A stretch of 64,000 bases of DNA, taken from Marinobacter sp. es.048. GTDB taxonomy: Bacteria; Pseudomonadota; Gammaproteobacteria; Pseudomonadales; Oleiphilaceae. Each line of letters opens with the position of its first letter. Position 1 is the stretch's first letter. Below, piece by piece: positions 31,645 to 40,699 of this stretch. The notes under the pieces were generated by a model. The model worked only from the letters and a program-made list of their open reading frames with translations. It made no database searches and was not told where the DNA came from. The stretch is from the NCBI RefSeq assembly GCF_900188435.1, contig NZ_FYFA01000001.1, positions 2,322,309 through 2,386,308 of the forward strand, read 5' to 3'. The position numbers and the translations under genes are program-made.

Positions 31645-32039
31645 GGTTTATCGAAGATTTCGTAAATCTGTCTTTAAAGTGTAATTCCGGTTGTTCTTTG
31701 TTGGCACGAGATTATAGGCGAGACTAGGCTCGAATAAATATATTGTAGCATTACGGGTTTGACAGTGGTTTGAGTCTACTAACCTAATGGTAAACAGATA
31801 GTTGTATTGAAATTGGAGGAAATCGTCGTAAGAGTATTTATTAAATCAAATTAACCTGATTTTCTGGATGCGTTACGAACAATGTTTAACTTTTTGTTTT
31901 TAAGATCGATATTGAATATATAAGTCATTAATAAAATAATGAGTTGATCTTTTCTGGCAACGTGGAATAAGGGCGGCCTTCAGGAAACCATAAGCCAGGT
32001 TGGTCGCATCACGAACTGAGATACTCTGGAGCTCTTACC
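31645..32039. other. Divergent promoter region between the FAD oxidase and prpD
   Basis: This 395-bp stretch is A/T-rich with no supported coding region. It must hold divergent promoters, but I see no strong match to the TTGTnnACAA operators of the prp regulator and no convincing -24/-12 element. Confidence 0.4.
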
Positions 32040-33524
32040 ATGTCAGCAACATTCGATCTCAATGAACGCCCGGACTACGATGACCTGATACAGACCATTG
32101 CCGACTACACCCTGAACTACCGAATAAAAAGTCAGGAAGCCTGGAACACCGCCCGAAACTGCCTGATGGACACGCTGGGCTGTGGCTTGCTGGCGTTGCG
32201 ATTCCCGGAATGCACCAAACATCTGGGCCCGATTGTAGAGGGCACGATGGTGCCCTACGGTGCCCGGGTTCCGGGAACGTCTTTCAGGCTGGACCCGGTA
32301 AAAGCCGCCTGGGATATCGGCTGCACCATTCGCTGGCTGGACTACAACGATACCTGGCTGGCAGCGGAGTGGGGGCATCCGTCGGACAATCTGGGTGGCA
32401 TTCTGGCGGTAGCCGATCACCTCTCCCAGAAGCGGGTTGCAGAGGGCAAAGCCCCGCTCACCATGATGGATGTGTTGGAAGCCATGATAATGGCCCACGA
32501 AATTCAAGGTGTGCTGGCCCTGGAAAATTCCTTCAACCGGGTGGGCCTGGACCACGTTGTATTGGTCAAGGTGGCATCCACAGCCGTCACCGCAAAAATG
32601 ATGGGCGCGAACAGGGAACAGTTGCTATCGGCGCTTTCACACGCCTGGGTAGACGGCCAATCCTTGCGTACCTATCGCCATGCACCCAATGCAGGGTCGC
32701 GCAAATCCTGGGCAGCAGGCGATGCGACATCCCGTGCAGTTCGGCTGGCAGACATCGCTATGCGCGGAGAAATGGGCATTCCAAGCGCGCTGACTGCTCC
32801 ACAGTGGGGGTTCTATGACGTTCTGTTCAGCAAAACCAACAAAGACCAGAAGCTGAAGCCTGAGGATAAACGCCAGTTCTCTATGCCCCAGGAGTTTGGC
32901 TCCTACGTAATGGAGAACGTCCTCTTCAAGATCTCGTTCCCGGCGGAGTTTCATGCCCAGACAGCAGCAGAAGCGGCGGTCACCCTGCACCCGCACGTCA
33001 AAGACCGACTGGACGAGATCGATCGGATTGTCATTACTACCCACGAATCGGCTATCCGTATCATCTCAAAGCAAGGCAGACTTGCCAACGCAGCAGACAG
33101 GGATCACTGCCTGCAATACATGGCGGCAGTGCCACTGATCTTCGGCACTTTGACGGCCGAGCACTATGAAGACAGCTTTCACCAAGCTAACCCGATCATC
33201 GACCGAATCCGCGAAAAAATGGAAGTGGTGGAAGATGAAAGGTACAGCCGGGAATATCTCGAAGAAGACAAGCGATCCATCGCCAACGCTATTCAGGTGT
33301 TCTTTAACGATGGCAGCAGCACAGACAACGTGGCGGTTGAATATCCGATCGGGCATCGTCGCCGCAGGGAGGAGGGCATTCCGCTCCTTGAGGATAAGTT
33401 CCGCAATAATCTGGACACCCGGTTTCCGGGTCAGCGTTGCGATCAGATATTCGAGATCTGTAAGGATCAGAAATTGCTTGAAGCTACGCCAGTACAGGAA
33501 TTTATGAGCTTGTTTGTCATATAG
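32040..33524 (+). CDS. prpD: 2-methylcitrate dehydratase PrpD
   Basis: The 494-residue MmgE/PrpD-family enzyme has the signatures [46 protein letters not shown] and the late DHCLQYM segment. It dehydrates 2-methylcitrate without an iron-sulphur cluster, duplicating the step handled by AcnD plus PrpF upstream. It lies 5.4 kb from prpF, separated by the PEP-CTERM/acyltransferase/oxidase block. It has its own upstream region, so it is probably transcribed separately. Confidence 0.95.
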   Translation: MSATFDLNERPDYDDLIQTIADYTLNYRIKSQEAWNTARNCLMDTLGCGLLALRFPECTKHLGPIVEGTMVPYGARVPGTSFRLDPVKAAWDIGCTIRWLDYNDTWLAAEWGHPSDNLGGILAVADHLSQKRVAEGKAPLTMMDVLEAMIMAHEIQGVLALENSFNRVGLDHVVLVKVASTAVTAKMMGANREQLLSALSHAWVDGQSLRTYRHAPNAGSRKSWAAGDATSRAVRLADIAMRGEMGIPSALTAPQWGFYDVLFSKTNKDQKLKPEDKRQFSMPQEFGSYVMENVLFKISFPAEFHAQTAAEAAVTLHPHVKDRLDEIDRIVITTHESAIRIISKQGRLANAADRDHCLQYMAAVPLIFGTLTAEHYEDSFHQANPIIDRIREKMEVVEDERYSREYLEEDKRSIANAIQVFFNDGSSTDNVAVEYPIGHRRRREEGIPLLEDKFRNNLDTRFPGQRCDQIFEICKDQKLLEATPVQEFMSLFVI

Positions 33525-33547
33525 ACCCGATACGCAATATTATAAAA

Positions 33548-33577
33548 AAACCCCAGGGAGCATCATTCCCCGGGGTT
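33548..33577. terminator. Bidirectional terminator between prpD and a PEP-CTERM gene
   Basis: AAACCCC...GGGG and CCCC...GGGGTTT arms pair around a CATCATT loop, between convergent genes. Confidence 0.85.
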
Positions 33578-33612
33578 TCCTTAAAAAACTAGAGTCTGCT
33601 AAATAATTAGAC

Positions 33613-34392
33613 TCAGGCTTTCCTGCTACGCCCAATAGCCAAGCCCAGTAAACCCAGGCCTAGTAAGGCAAGTGTGCCTGGTTCCGGGACCCTGGCGAGG
33701 CTTACATTATCGATTCCCCAGCCATCGGCATTGCCTTCGCCGTTATCGAACAGCAAGTTGACACCAGTAAAGGCTACATCAGAAAACAAAGTAATGTAGG
33801 CGATGTTGCCGTTCGGCTGTCTGCCGTCGCCGGTGGCAGGACCTTTAAATGTTAGCGTCGAAGAGTCTCCATTGCTAAACAGAAACTCCAGCGTGGCTCC
33901 TTGATCGTTCGCATCGGAGAGAAAGAACCCAAGCGCATTGTAGTTACTGTCAATTATGTCCCAGGTCACCTGGTCAGCGTCGTTGCTATCAAGCCACTGG
34001 GAATCATAGGCCATGTTGCGGCCGAATTCGCCAGTAGTATCGTCTTCGATCATGAGCAGATCATTGCGAATGTTACCGTTGCTGGCTGTATTCGGCGCTG
34101 TCATGGTGAAGGTACCAACACTGGTCTCGAATGCTGATCCACCGACGACCCATGTGGCTTGATCACCGGTTGCACCGGAAGCCTCGTAGGTTTCGTTGGT
34201 AATCGTGTAACTGTTAATCGGGTCATCAAAAGTTTCAGTGATGCCGTTGTAAGTAGAATCGCTAAAGGCTGCGGCTGCCGCATTGGCATCATCTGCACCA
34301 TAAGCAGCTTCAAACTTGATAACACCGGCGCTTGCTGTGCCAACCATTCCCGACAATGCCAGACCAATCAATGTCTTCGAGAATAACTTCAT
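33613..34392 (-). CDS. PEP-CTERM sorting-domain protein next to the EPS locus
   Basis: The start is placed at the ATG at 34392 (MKLFSKTLIGLALSG) with AAAAGGACGG upstream; the frame to 34437 lacks such a site. The 259-residue product has a signal peptide (ending TASA), an Asp/Asn/Thr-rich beta-sandwich-like body with a late WGIDNVSLARV segment typical of choice-of-anchor/PEP-CTERM proteins, and the tail VPEPGTLALLGLGLLGLA with basic end GRSRKA. It is divergent from the exopolysaccharide operon and probably travels to the matrix with that polymer. Confidence 0.92.
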   Translation of the reverse strand: MKLFSKTLIGLALSGMVGTASAGVIKFEAAYGADDANAAAAAFSDSTYNGITETFDDPINSYTITNETYEASGATGDQATWVVGGSAFETSVGTFTMTAPNTASNGNIRNDLLMIEDDTTGEFGRNMAYDSQWLDSNDADQVTWDIIDSNYNALGFFLSDANDQGATLEFLFSNGDSSTLTFKGPATGDGRQPNGNIAYITLFSDVAFTGVNLLFDNGEGNADGWGIDNVSLARVPEPGTLALLGLGLLGLAIGRSRKA

Positions 34393-34452
34393 AATATTCC
34401 GTCCTTTTAAAATTCCCAATTGAATCGGTAGATTCAAGCGTGAGTTGGGATT

Positions 34453-34469
34453 AAGCCAGTATCACGCCA
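34453..34469 (-). promoter_or_regulatory. Sigma-54-type promoter of the PEP-CTERM gene at 33.6 kb
   Basis: The minus strand reads TGGCGTGATACTGGCTT with GG and GC ten bases apart, 61 bases upstream of the start codon. Confidence 0.6.
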
Positions 34470-34784
34470 AAAACGAAAAATAGTCAGAAAAACAGTGTAA
34501 AAGGAGTCTTTTTTGATCGCAGGTCAAGTAACGGTGTAAAAAATATCGACGATTAGATCCGGCTGATGTTGCGTACAAGTAACAACCATTTCGATATGCT
34601 TGAATCGTGAATACATCTGAAGCGTTCGATGCTTAAAGTGCTGCAGAATTTACATTGTTTAATCCGCCTGAGCTTTTCGGATTGATTGAACTCCGTCCCA
34701 TTTGACGTACAATCATTTTTGATTGCAGTTCCTGTCGCATCGGACGCGCGAGCAGGCATCGTCTCAGTAACACAAGGAGTTGGC
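34470..34784. other. Upstream region of the EPS operon
   Basis: No gene is supported here. It must contain the rightward promoter of the EPS genes, but I find no GG-N10-GC element on the plus strand and no clear -35/-10 pair. An open frame extends from 34686 into the EPS gene but lacks a ribosome site. Confidence 0.4.
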
Positions 34785-36197
34785 GTGGCCCACGTCAGAT
34801 TGTTTAGACATTACATCCATCTGCCCTATATCATCCTTGGCTTGATCGATTTTCTGGTGCTGGCGTCCGCCTTCGCGTTGGCCGTGTTTTTTCGCTACTT
34901 CGGGGATCTTTCGTTTTTCCTCGAAAGCCTGTACTACGTCCTGCCCTCAGCCATCGTATTTTCCGCCCTTAACCTCTTGGTGATGGTTGCACTCGGTGTA
35001 CATCAGTCACGGCTGCAGGAAGGCATGTCTGGAATGATGCTTCGCACCATTATGGCGTTGATTGTGAACATTCCGTTTTGCGGTTTTGCCTACCTGCTTG
35101 CGTCAGACTGGCTGTGGTACATGGGCACTAGCAGCGTGCTTACAACCGCGTCTGTTTTTGGGTTTTTCCTGTTGGGCATCGCTCGTTCGCTCTTTTTCGC
35201 TAGTGTGGGGAAGGAGGCGTTCAAACGGAAAGTACTGGTGCTTGGCGCAGGTTTTCGCGCCAGGCAGATACATGAAGATCTTGAAACCCCCTTCAACCGC
35301 AAGGGGTTTATCCTTACGGGGTTTGTCCCGCTGCGAGAAGAACCGGTCGAGATCGGTGAAGACTATTTGTTGAACATTCCAACCACGCTGCAGCAGTACA
35401 TAATCAAGCATCCGGTGCACGAAATCGTAGTTGCGGTAGACGACCGCCGAAAAGGCCTGCCGATGGAAGATCTGCTGGAATGCAAAATGGAAGGCGTGAA
35501 AATTGTCGATGGCGCCACCTTTTACGAGCGGGAGTCCAGAAAAGTCGCTCTGGAAATGGTTACTCGTGGCTGGCTGGTATTTTCCGACGGATTCACCGTT
35601 TCTTCCGTGTTCGGGGTTGGCAAGCGCTCCCTGGACGTTCTGGCGGCCAGCGCCCTGTTATTGGTCGGGCTACCTCTGATGATTTTCACGGCTATTGCTA
35701 TCAAAATTGAAGACGGCCTCAAAGCCCCGGTTTTTTATAGCCAGGAGAGGGTAGGGCTCAACGGAAGTGTTTTTAGAGTTCACAAGTTTCGCTCAATGAG
35801 AACCGATGCGGAAAAGGACGGTGCCGTATGGGCCAGCCAGAATGATACCAGGGTTACGAAAGTGGGGGAGTTTATCCGCAAGGTGCGGATAGACGAATTG
35901 CCACAAATTTTTAACGTATTGAACGGCACCATGGCCTTTGTGGGTCCGCGCCCTGAACGACCGGTTTTCGTAGAGCAGTTGTCAGAGGCCATTCCGTTTT
36001 ATAGTGAACGCCATCGCGTGAAGCCTGGTTTGACTGGTTGGGCACAGCTTTGCTTTGCTTATGCAGATAACGAGGAAGATACACGGGAGAAGCTTCGTTA
36101 CGACCTCTACTACATCAAGAATCAAAGCCTGTTGCTGGATTTATTGATTATAATTCAGACAGTAGAAGTGGTATTGTTCAAAAAAGGATCAAGGTAG
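34785..36197 (+). CDS. EpsB-type undecaprenyl-phosphate sugar transferase (PEP-CTERM EPS system)
   Basis: GTG at 34785 with AAGGAG five bases upstream gives 470 residues beginning AHVRLFRHYIHLPYIIL, the usual start of this family. Four or five membrane helices (residues 10-150) precede a CoA-binding-like domain (KVLVLGAGFRARQI). The C-terminal bacterial sugar transferase domain follows: VFYSQERVGLNGSVFRVHKFRSM and RIDELPQIFNVLNGTMAFVGPRPERP. It loads the first sugar-phosphate onto the lipid carrier, starting the repeat unit. It is the first gene of a long rightward EPS operon. Confidence 0.93.
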   Translation: MAHVRLFRHYIHLPYIILGLIDFLVLASAFALAVFFRYFGDLSFFLESLYYVLPSAIVFSALNLLVMVALGVHQSRLQEGMSGMMLRTIMALIVNIPFCGFAYLLASDWLWYMGTSSVLTTASVFGFFLLGIARSLFFASVGKEAFKRKVLVLGAGFRARQIHEDLETPFNRKGFILTGFVPLREEPVEIGEDYLLNIPTTLQQYIIKHPVHEIVVAVDDRRKGLPMEDLLECKMEGVKIVDGATFYERESRKVALEMVTRGWLVFSDGFTVSSVFGVGKRSLDVLAASALLLVGLPLMIFTAIAIKIEDGLKAPVFYSQERVGLNGSVFRVHKFRSMRTDAEKDGAVWASQNDTRVTKVGEFIRKVRIDELPQIFNVLNGTMAFVGPRPERPVFVEQLSEAIPFYSERHRVKPGLTGWAQLCFAYADNEEDTREKLRYDLYYIKNQSLLLDLLIIIQTVEVVLFKKGSR

Positions 36198-36256
36198 TTT
36201 CGGGACCAGCTCTCCCCGAGACATGGAAACAGACACGGAACCAGAGAGGAATAACA

Positions 36257-36901
36257 ATGTCATCGAAGTATTCACTGCAGGGTTTGCTGATGTCCCTGGT
36301 CGCGATAGCGTTTGTCGCGGGTTGTGCGGCGCCCCAGTCATCGTCGCAGGAAGCCATTAACGAAGCACTCAGTTTGCAGACTTCAACGAGTGTTGACGAA
36401 TATGTGCTCGGCCCGACAGATTCAATCCAGATTTCCGTCTGGCGCAATCAGGATCTGAGTATCGGGGTTCCCGTCAGGCCCGATGGCCGGGTTTCCATGC
36501 CACTCATTGGTGATGTGATGGCTACCGGTAAAACACCGGAACAGCTCGCCAACGAGATCGAGCAGGGCCTGGCAAGCTATATTCGCGAGCCTCAGGTTAC
36601 CGTTGTGGTTACATCGATGGGTAGCCATGAATTCAGCGACCGGGTACGGGTAACCGGCGCGGTTAATCAACCTATTTCGGTGCCACACAGGCCGGGTATG
36701 ACCGTCCTGGACATGATGCTTAGCGCCGGTGGCGCCAATCCTTTTGCAAACCTGAACAGTGCAATGCTCTACCGCGCCCTGGACGACAGGATGGTGGCGA
36801 TTCCTGTGCGGCTGGACGATATCCTGAACTCGGGTGATGTTTCCACCAATTACCGCATGCGGCCCGGGGATATCCTGGCAGTACCGGAACGGAATTTCTG
36901 A
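36257..36901 (+). CDS. Wza-like polysaccharide export lipoprotein (PEP-CTERM EPS system)
   Basis: The 214-residue lipoprotein has the lipobox VAGC (Cys23). The Poly_export domain begins EYVLGPTDSIQISVWRNQDL and a SLBB-type segment is RVRVTGAVNQPISVPHRPGMTVLDMMLSAGG. The short length and ending RMRPGDILAVPERNF match the exosortase-linked export family. It forms the outer-membrane channel for the polymer. Confidence 0.93.
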   Translation: MSSKYSLQGLLMSLVAIAFVAGCAAPQSSSQEAINEALSLQTSTSVDEYVLGPTDSIQISVWRNQDLSIGVPVRPDGRVSMPLIGDVMATGKTPEQLANEIEQGLASYIREPQVTVVVTSMGSHEFSDRVRVTGAVNQPISVPHRPGMTVLDMMLSAGGANPFANLNSAMLYRALDDRMVAIPVRLDDILNSGDVSTNYRMRPGDILAVPERNF

Positions 36902-36958
36902 GATAAGGCGTAACCGTTGTTTGAAGCGAACCGCGGAACCGGTCAATAGGTAAGAAAG

Positions 36959-38485
36959 ATGGCACTTCCATTAAGTCAGCTCCCTTCAGAAATGATCAGA
37001 GAGGTCCGGTCGCGTAAGTGGCTGGCCTTCTTCCTGTTTGCGGTCGTCAGTTTCGCCGTACTGGGGGCAGGGTTTGTATTCCCGTATAAATACCAATCTC
37101 AGGTTGTGATATTCGTGGATGACCAGAATATTATCCGGCCGCTGATGGAAGGCAGTGCCGTCACCACTGAGATCAGTGAGCGCACATCGGCTGCCAAGGA
37201 AATGCTGTGGTCTAGGGACCTGATGATGCAGATTGCCCAAGACAGGGAGATATTCGGCGAGAATGCAGGCCAGCTTGATGGCGAAGCCCTGGAGCGGAGA
37301 ATCGGCATGCTCCGCTCTGGAATGAATGTTCGCCCGAGGGGAGATAGCTATTTCAGCATTGGTTACACCTCCGAGTCCCCCATGCAGGCCTTTCGAATTG
37401 CGCAGCGGCTGGGACAGCTGTTTATCGCAGAAAATTCGGCCAAAAAGCGCAAGGAAAGCCGCAGCGCCTACAACTTCATCGACAAGCAGGTAAAGAACTA
37501 CGAATCCATCCTGGCGGAGGTCGAGCAAAAGCTTAAAGACTTTCTCTCAGAGAATGTGGACGGCACTGAAGGTGAAGCGAACTCCCGTATGGCCAATCTG
37601 CGCCGTCAACTGGAACTGGCGGAGATGGAGCGCACTGAGCTGATTGCAAGGGCCGAATCGCTCGAATCTGAGTTGCAGAATGTGCAACCGATGCTCAGCC
37701 AGGGCCGCAGTGCGGATTCTTTTACGCAAAGAATCCGCGAGAAGGAAGCCCAGCTTGACGACTTGCGCCTAAGATACCACGACACCTATCCGGACATTGT
37801 CGCACTGAAAGAACAGATCGCCGAACTGCGGAACCAACGGAACAGGGCATCCCAGACCGGTGAGCTGAACCAGTCGGTCAGTGAAGGCGATCAGCTGGTC
37901 AACCCCCTGTACCAGGATATCAGTGCAGAAGTGGCAAAAACCCGTGCGAGTGTTCGCACCCAGGAATCGCGTATTGATTCACTCGAAAGCCTTATCGCTC
38001 AGCAGGAAAAGCGCATGGAGCGCATCCAGGAAAACAAGGCACAGTATTCAGAGCTGACACGTGACATGGAAGTAAACGAACAGATCTATAACGACCTTCT
38101 GAAACGCCGCGAAAAAGCCCGGGTATCCATGCACCTGGACATTGAAGGTCAGGGGCTGAATTTTCGAATCAATGAAACCGCTCAGTATCCTCTGGACCCG
38201 ACCGGGCCACAATTCCAGTTGTTTGCCTCAGCAGGCCTGATTCTCGGCGCCCTCGCTCCATTTGGTCTGGCGGCCGGTGTATTGCAGGTTGACCCACGCA
38301 TAAGGGCCCGCAAACAGCTTGAGGAGGGTATTGGCCTGCCCGTACTGGCAGAGATCCCGAAGGTGCGAACGCCCTACGAGAAACGCAAAGACCGCTGGTT
38401 AACAGTTTCGGTTGCAGTATGCGCAGTTCTGGTTGTCGCCGGCTATGGTGGCGTAGTCGGTGCTGCTCTGATGGGAGTTATTTAA
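36959..38485 (+). CDS. Wzz-like chain-length determinant (PEP-CTERM EPS system)
   Basis: The 508-residue inner-membrane protein has helices near residues 20-40 (WLAFFLFAVVSFAVLGAGF) and near the C-terminus, flanking a long periplasmic coiled coil (about 150-385, with LRRQLELAEMERTELIARAE and the late EINERTYNDLLKRRE-type motif, here VNEQIYNDLLKRREKAR). The Pro-rich GPQFQLFASAGLILGALAPFG segment precedes the second helix. It sets polymer length and works with the ATPase encoded next, whose ATG overlaps its stop codon. Confidence 0.92.
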   Translation: MALPLSQLPSEMIREVRSRKWLAFFLFAVVSFAVLGAGFVFPYKYQSQVVIFVDDQNIIRPLMEGSAVTTEISERTSAAKEMLWSRDLMMQIAQDREIFGENAGQLDGEALERRIGMLRSGMNVRPRGDSYFSIGYTSESPMQAFRIAQRLGQLFIAENSAKKRKESRSAYNFIDKQVKNYESILAEVEQKLKDFLSENVDGTEGEANSRMANLRRQLELAEMERTELIARAESLESELQNVQPMLSQGRSADSFTQRIREKEAQLDDLRLRYHDTYPDIVALKEQIAELRNQRNRASQTGELNQSVSEGDQLVNPLYQDISAEVAKTRASVRTQESRIDSLESLIAQQEKRMERIQENKAQYSELTRDMEVNEQIYNDLLKRREKARVSMHLDIEGQGLNFRINETAQYPLDPTGPQFQLFASAGLILGALAPFGLAAGVLQVDPRIRARKQLEEGIGLPVLAEIPKVRTPYEKRKDRWLTVSVAVCAVLVVAGYGGVVGAALMGVI

Positions 38486-39408
38486 TGACAGAGCAAAAAC
38501 AGGAAAGGGAAGCCAAGAAAGCTGGCGGCCGCTCTCACCATAAATCATCCGGCGCTGCGGACATTAGCGGACAGGAGCGAAACCGTGATTTGCAGAATCA
38601 GAATAATGGGTTTGGCAACGAGCAGGTAGAGAGCGGGCAGGCTGGTGACTTCCAGCAGTGGGACGACTCCCGCATGCTGGTGCCCAGTTCCCTGGAACTT
38701 GGCGCCGGAGCTGTCGATAAGTACGTTATCAGTAAACAGATCGTCAAGATGCAGGAGCCGCGTCGTCTCACCCGAGACGACATGGATGAGCGCCGAATCA
38801 TCTATCCGGAATCCAGAAATCGTGACCTGGTGAACCGGTTCCGTCATCTGCGTACCAAATTGCTGGAGCTCTCTGGCGGCAATAATTTCACCATGGTGGT
38901 CAGCGGTGCCTGTGAGGGTGCAGGTACTTCCTTCATGGCCCTGAATCTGGCCGCAGCCTTTGCCTTCGATCAGTCCAAAACCGCTCTGATCATTGACTGT
39001 AATCTGCGGGATCCCTCACTGCACTATCAGCTCGAGCTGGCGGCGGAAACGGGGCTGACGGATTTCCTCGAGGATCCGGATTACGATATCGGGCGGATTA
39101 TCTATCCAACAGGGATCCCCCGTTTGAGACTGATCCCTGCAGGAAGCCAACGGGAAACACCGTCAGAATTCTTTACCTCCTTCCGCATGAAGCAGTTTCT
39201 GCAGGCCATCCGCCGTCGTTATCCGGACCGTTTCATCGTGCTGGACACAGCACCTATCAGTGAGTCACCGGATGCCCGCATTCTTGGCGAACTGTGTGAC
39301 TACTCAATGCTGGTAGTGCCACACGGCAAAATAACCGCCACCGCCGCGGAAAACGCCGCCCAGGCGTTTGATCCTGAGAAATTTGTAGGAGCTGTTATCA
39401 ATGGATGA
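38485..39408 (+). CDS. Tyrosine-autokinase-like (CpsD/CapB) ATPase with degenerate Walker A
   Basis: The 307-residue protein starts at 38485 (TAATG overlap). A long polar N-terminus precedes NRFRHLRTKLLELSGG, which corresponds to the BY-kinase EAYR region. The nucleotide-binding loop is SGACEGAGTSFMALNLA, where the Walker A Lys is replaced by Thr. The Walker A' is ALIIDCNLRDPSL and Walker B is RFIVLDTAPIS. No C-terminal tyrosine cluster is present. It may bind but not hydrolyse ATP well, acting as a structural co-polymerase partner. Confidence 0.85.
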   Translation: MTEQKQEREAKKAGGRSHHKSSGAADISGQERNRDLQNQNNGFGNEQVESGQAGDFQQWDDSRMLVPSSLELGAGAVDKYVISKQIVKMQEPRRLTRDDMDERRIIYPESRNRDLVNRFRHLRTKLLELSGGNNFTMVVSGACEGAGTSFMALNLAAAFAFDQSKTALIIDCNLRDPSLHYQLELAAETGLTDFLEDPDYDIGRIIYPTGIPRLRLIPAGSQRETPSEFFTSFRMKQFLQAIRRRYPDRFIVLDTAPISESPDARILGELCDYSMLVVPHGKITATAAENAAQAFDPEKFVGAVING

Positions 39409-40684
39409 AGTTTTCGGATCAGGGAAGATCCGGTGGATAGTATCCATCGGCACTGGCTTTTTGATTGCCGCCGGACCTTCTTTTGCAGCCACCAACAGCC
39501 TGTCTGGTGGTATTGATAATCGTTTTTCCGACAATGCCCGACGTGCACCGACGAATGAGCAAAGTGATCTTGAAACCCGGGTAAATCTGAACTTTCAGCA
39601 CCTGAGTGACCCGGGCCAATGCACATCAGCAGTAGATATGGGGCTGGGTTATGGCTACTGGCACGACGACACATTCGACTCCGAGATCTATACCAACGGC
39701 AGACTGCAGGGGCAATGCGAGCTGGCGCGAGGGCTGGCATGGCAAGCCTCCGACACTATTAGCCAGGTAACACAGGATAACCGCCAGGCCGACACCCAGG
39801 ACAACCTGACCCGCAAAAACGTGTTTCGTACCGGCCCGGTTTACACCTTGCAATTAACCCAAGTGGACCAGTTGCAGTTCTCCGCCGCTTACGAGAACAC
39901 TGAATTTGAAGAGCCGGAAGAGCCTGACAGCGAACGGGTTACCGCAACGGCCGCATATAACCATAGCTTCAGCGAGACATTACAAGGCGGCCTTTCTTTG
40001 AGCGCCGAACGCACGGAGCTGGATACCGACGAGGAACTGGATCGCGAATCTGCCGTTGTGACCTTCGATAAGGTCTGGGTGACAACCCAGGTAAGTGGTT
40101 CTCTCGGTGTAAACCGTCTGGAAACCCGTCTTGGTAACCAGGAGGTCTCCAGTGACGGTATTACCGGAACCTTCAATCTGGTACGGGAAATTAATCCCAG
40201 CAGCGAACTCACTTTCTATGCCAATCGCCGACTAACGGATCAGACGTCTACTCTGGGCCTCCAGTTCGAAGACTTCAATTTTAATCTGACCCAAACCTCC
40301 GCCGTGGAAGTCACAGCTTTAAGGGCGGGCTACAACACCCGGTTCAGCAATGGCTCCACATTCACCGCGGGCCTCTCCGCCAGTCGCAGCGATTATATTC
40401 AGACCGACGAACGTGAGGACCAAAGCGGGGTTGACTTGCGGTATTCGCGGCCGGTAACCGAGTTGCTTTCCTGGTTTACCGATGCGGCCTACCAGCACCA
40501 ACGTTTTGAAGATGATGGGTCAGAAGATGACCTCTACTCACTATCCGTCGGGCTTGATTACCGGTTGAGTACGAGGATGGACATTCGATCCGCCATCGGA
40601 CACCGGCAAAAGACGAGTGACATTGCATCCAGGGAATATGACGAGAGCTGGATAGTGGTTTCCCTTAACTATCGATTTTTCTGA
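39401..40684 (+). CDS. PEP-CTERM-system-associated outer-membrane beta-barrel protein
   Basis: The 427-residue protein has a signal peptide ending PSFAATN. The rest is a succession of amphipathic strands rich in Asp, Glu, Thr and aromatic residues (TYNHSFSETLQGGLSLSAER-like patterns) and ends in the outer-membrane-style Phe, SLNYRFF. The same kind of protein occupies this position in exosortase-linked EPS operons (TIGR03016-like). It may be an outer-membrane secretion partner. Its start overlaps the kinase-like gene. Confidence 0.85.
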   Translation: MDEVFGSGKIRWIVSIGTGFLIAAGPSFAATNSLSGGIDNRFSDNARRAPTNEQSDLETRVNLNFQHLSDPGQCTSAVDMGLGYGYWHDDTFDSEIYTNGRLQGQCELARGLAWQASDTISQVTQDNRQADTQDNLTRKNVFRTGPVYTLQLTQVDQLQFSAAYENTEFEEPEEPDSERVTATAAYNHSFSETLQGGLSLSAERTELDTDEELDRESAVVTFDKVWVTTQVSGSLGVNRLETRLGNQEVSSDGITGTFNLVREINPSSELTFYANRRLTDQTSTLGLQFEDFNFNLTQTSAVEVTALRAGYNTRFSNGSTFTAGLSASRSDYIQTDEREDQSGVDLRYSRPVTELLSWFTDAAYQHQRFEDDGSEDDLYSLSVGLDYRLSTRMDIRSAIGHRQKTSDIASREYDESWIVVSLNYRFF

Positions 40685-40699
40685 GTAGGGGACGTAGTA

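Noticed and set aside
31705..31721. TGGCACGAGATTATAGG as a sigma-54 promoter for prpD
   Set aside because: The -24 half matches but no GC occurs ten bases after GG, so the required -12 element is missing.
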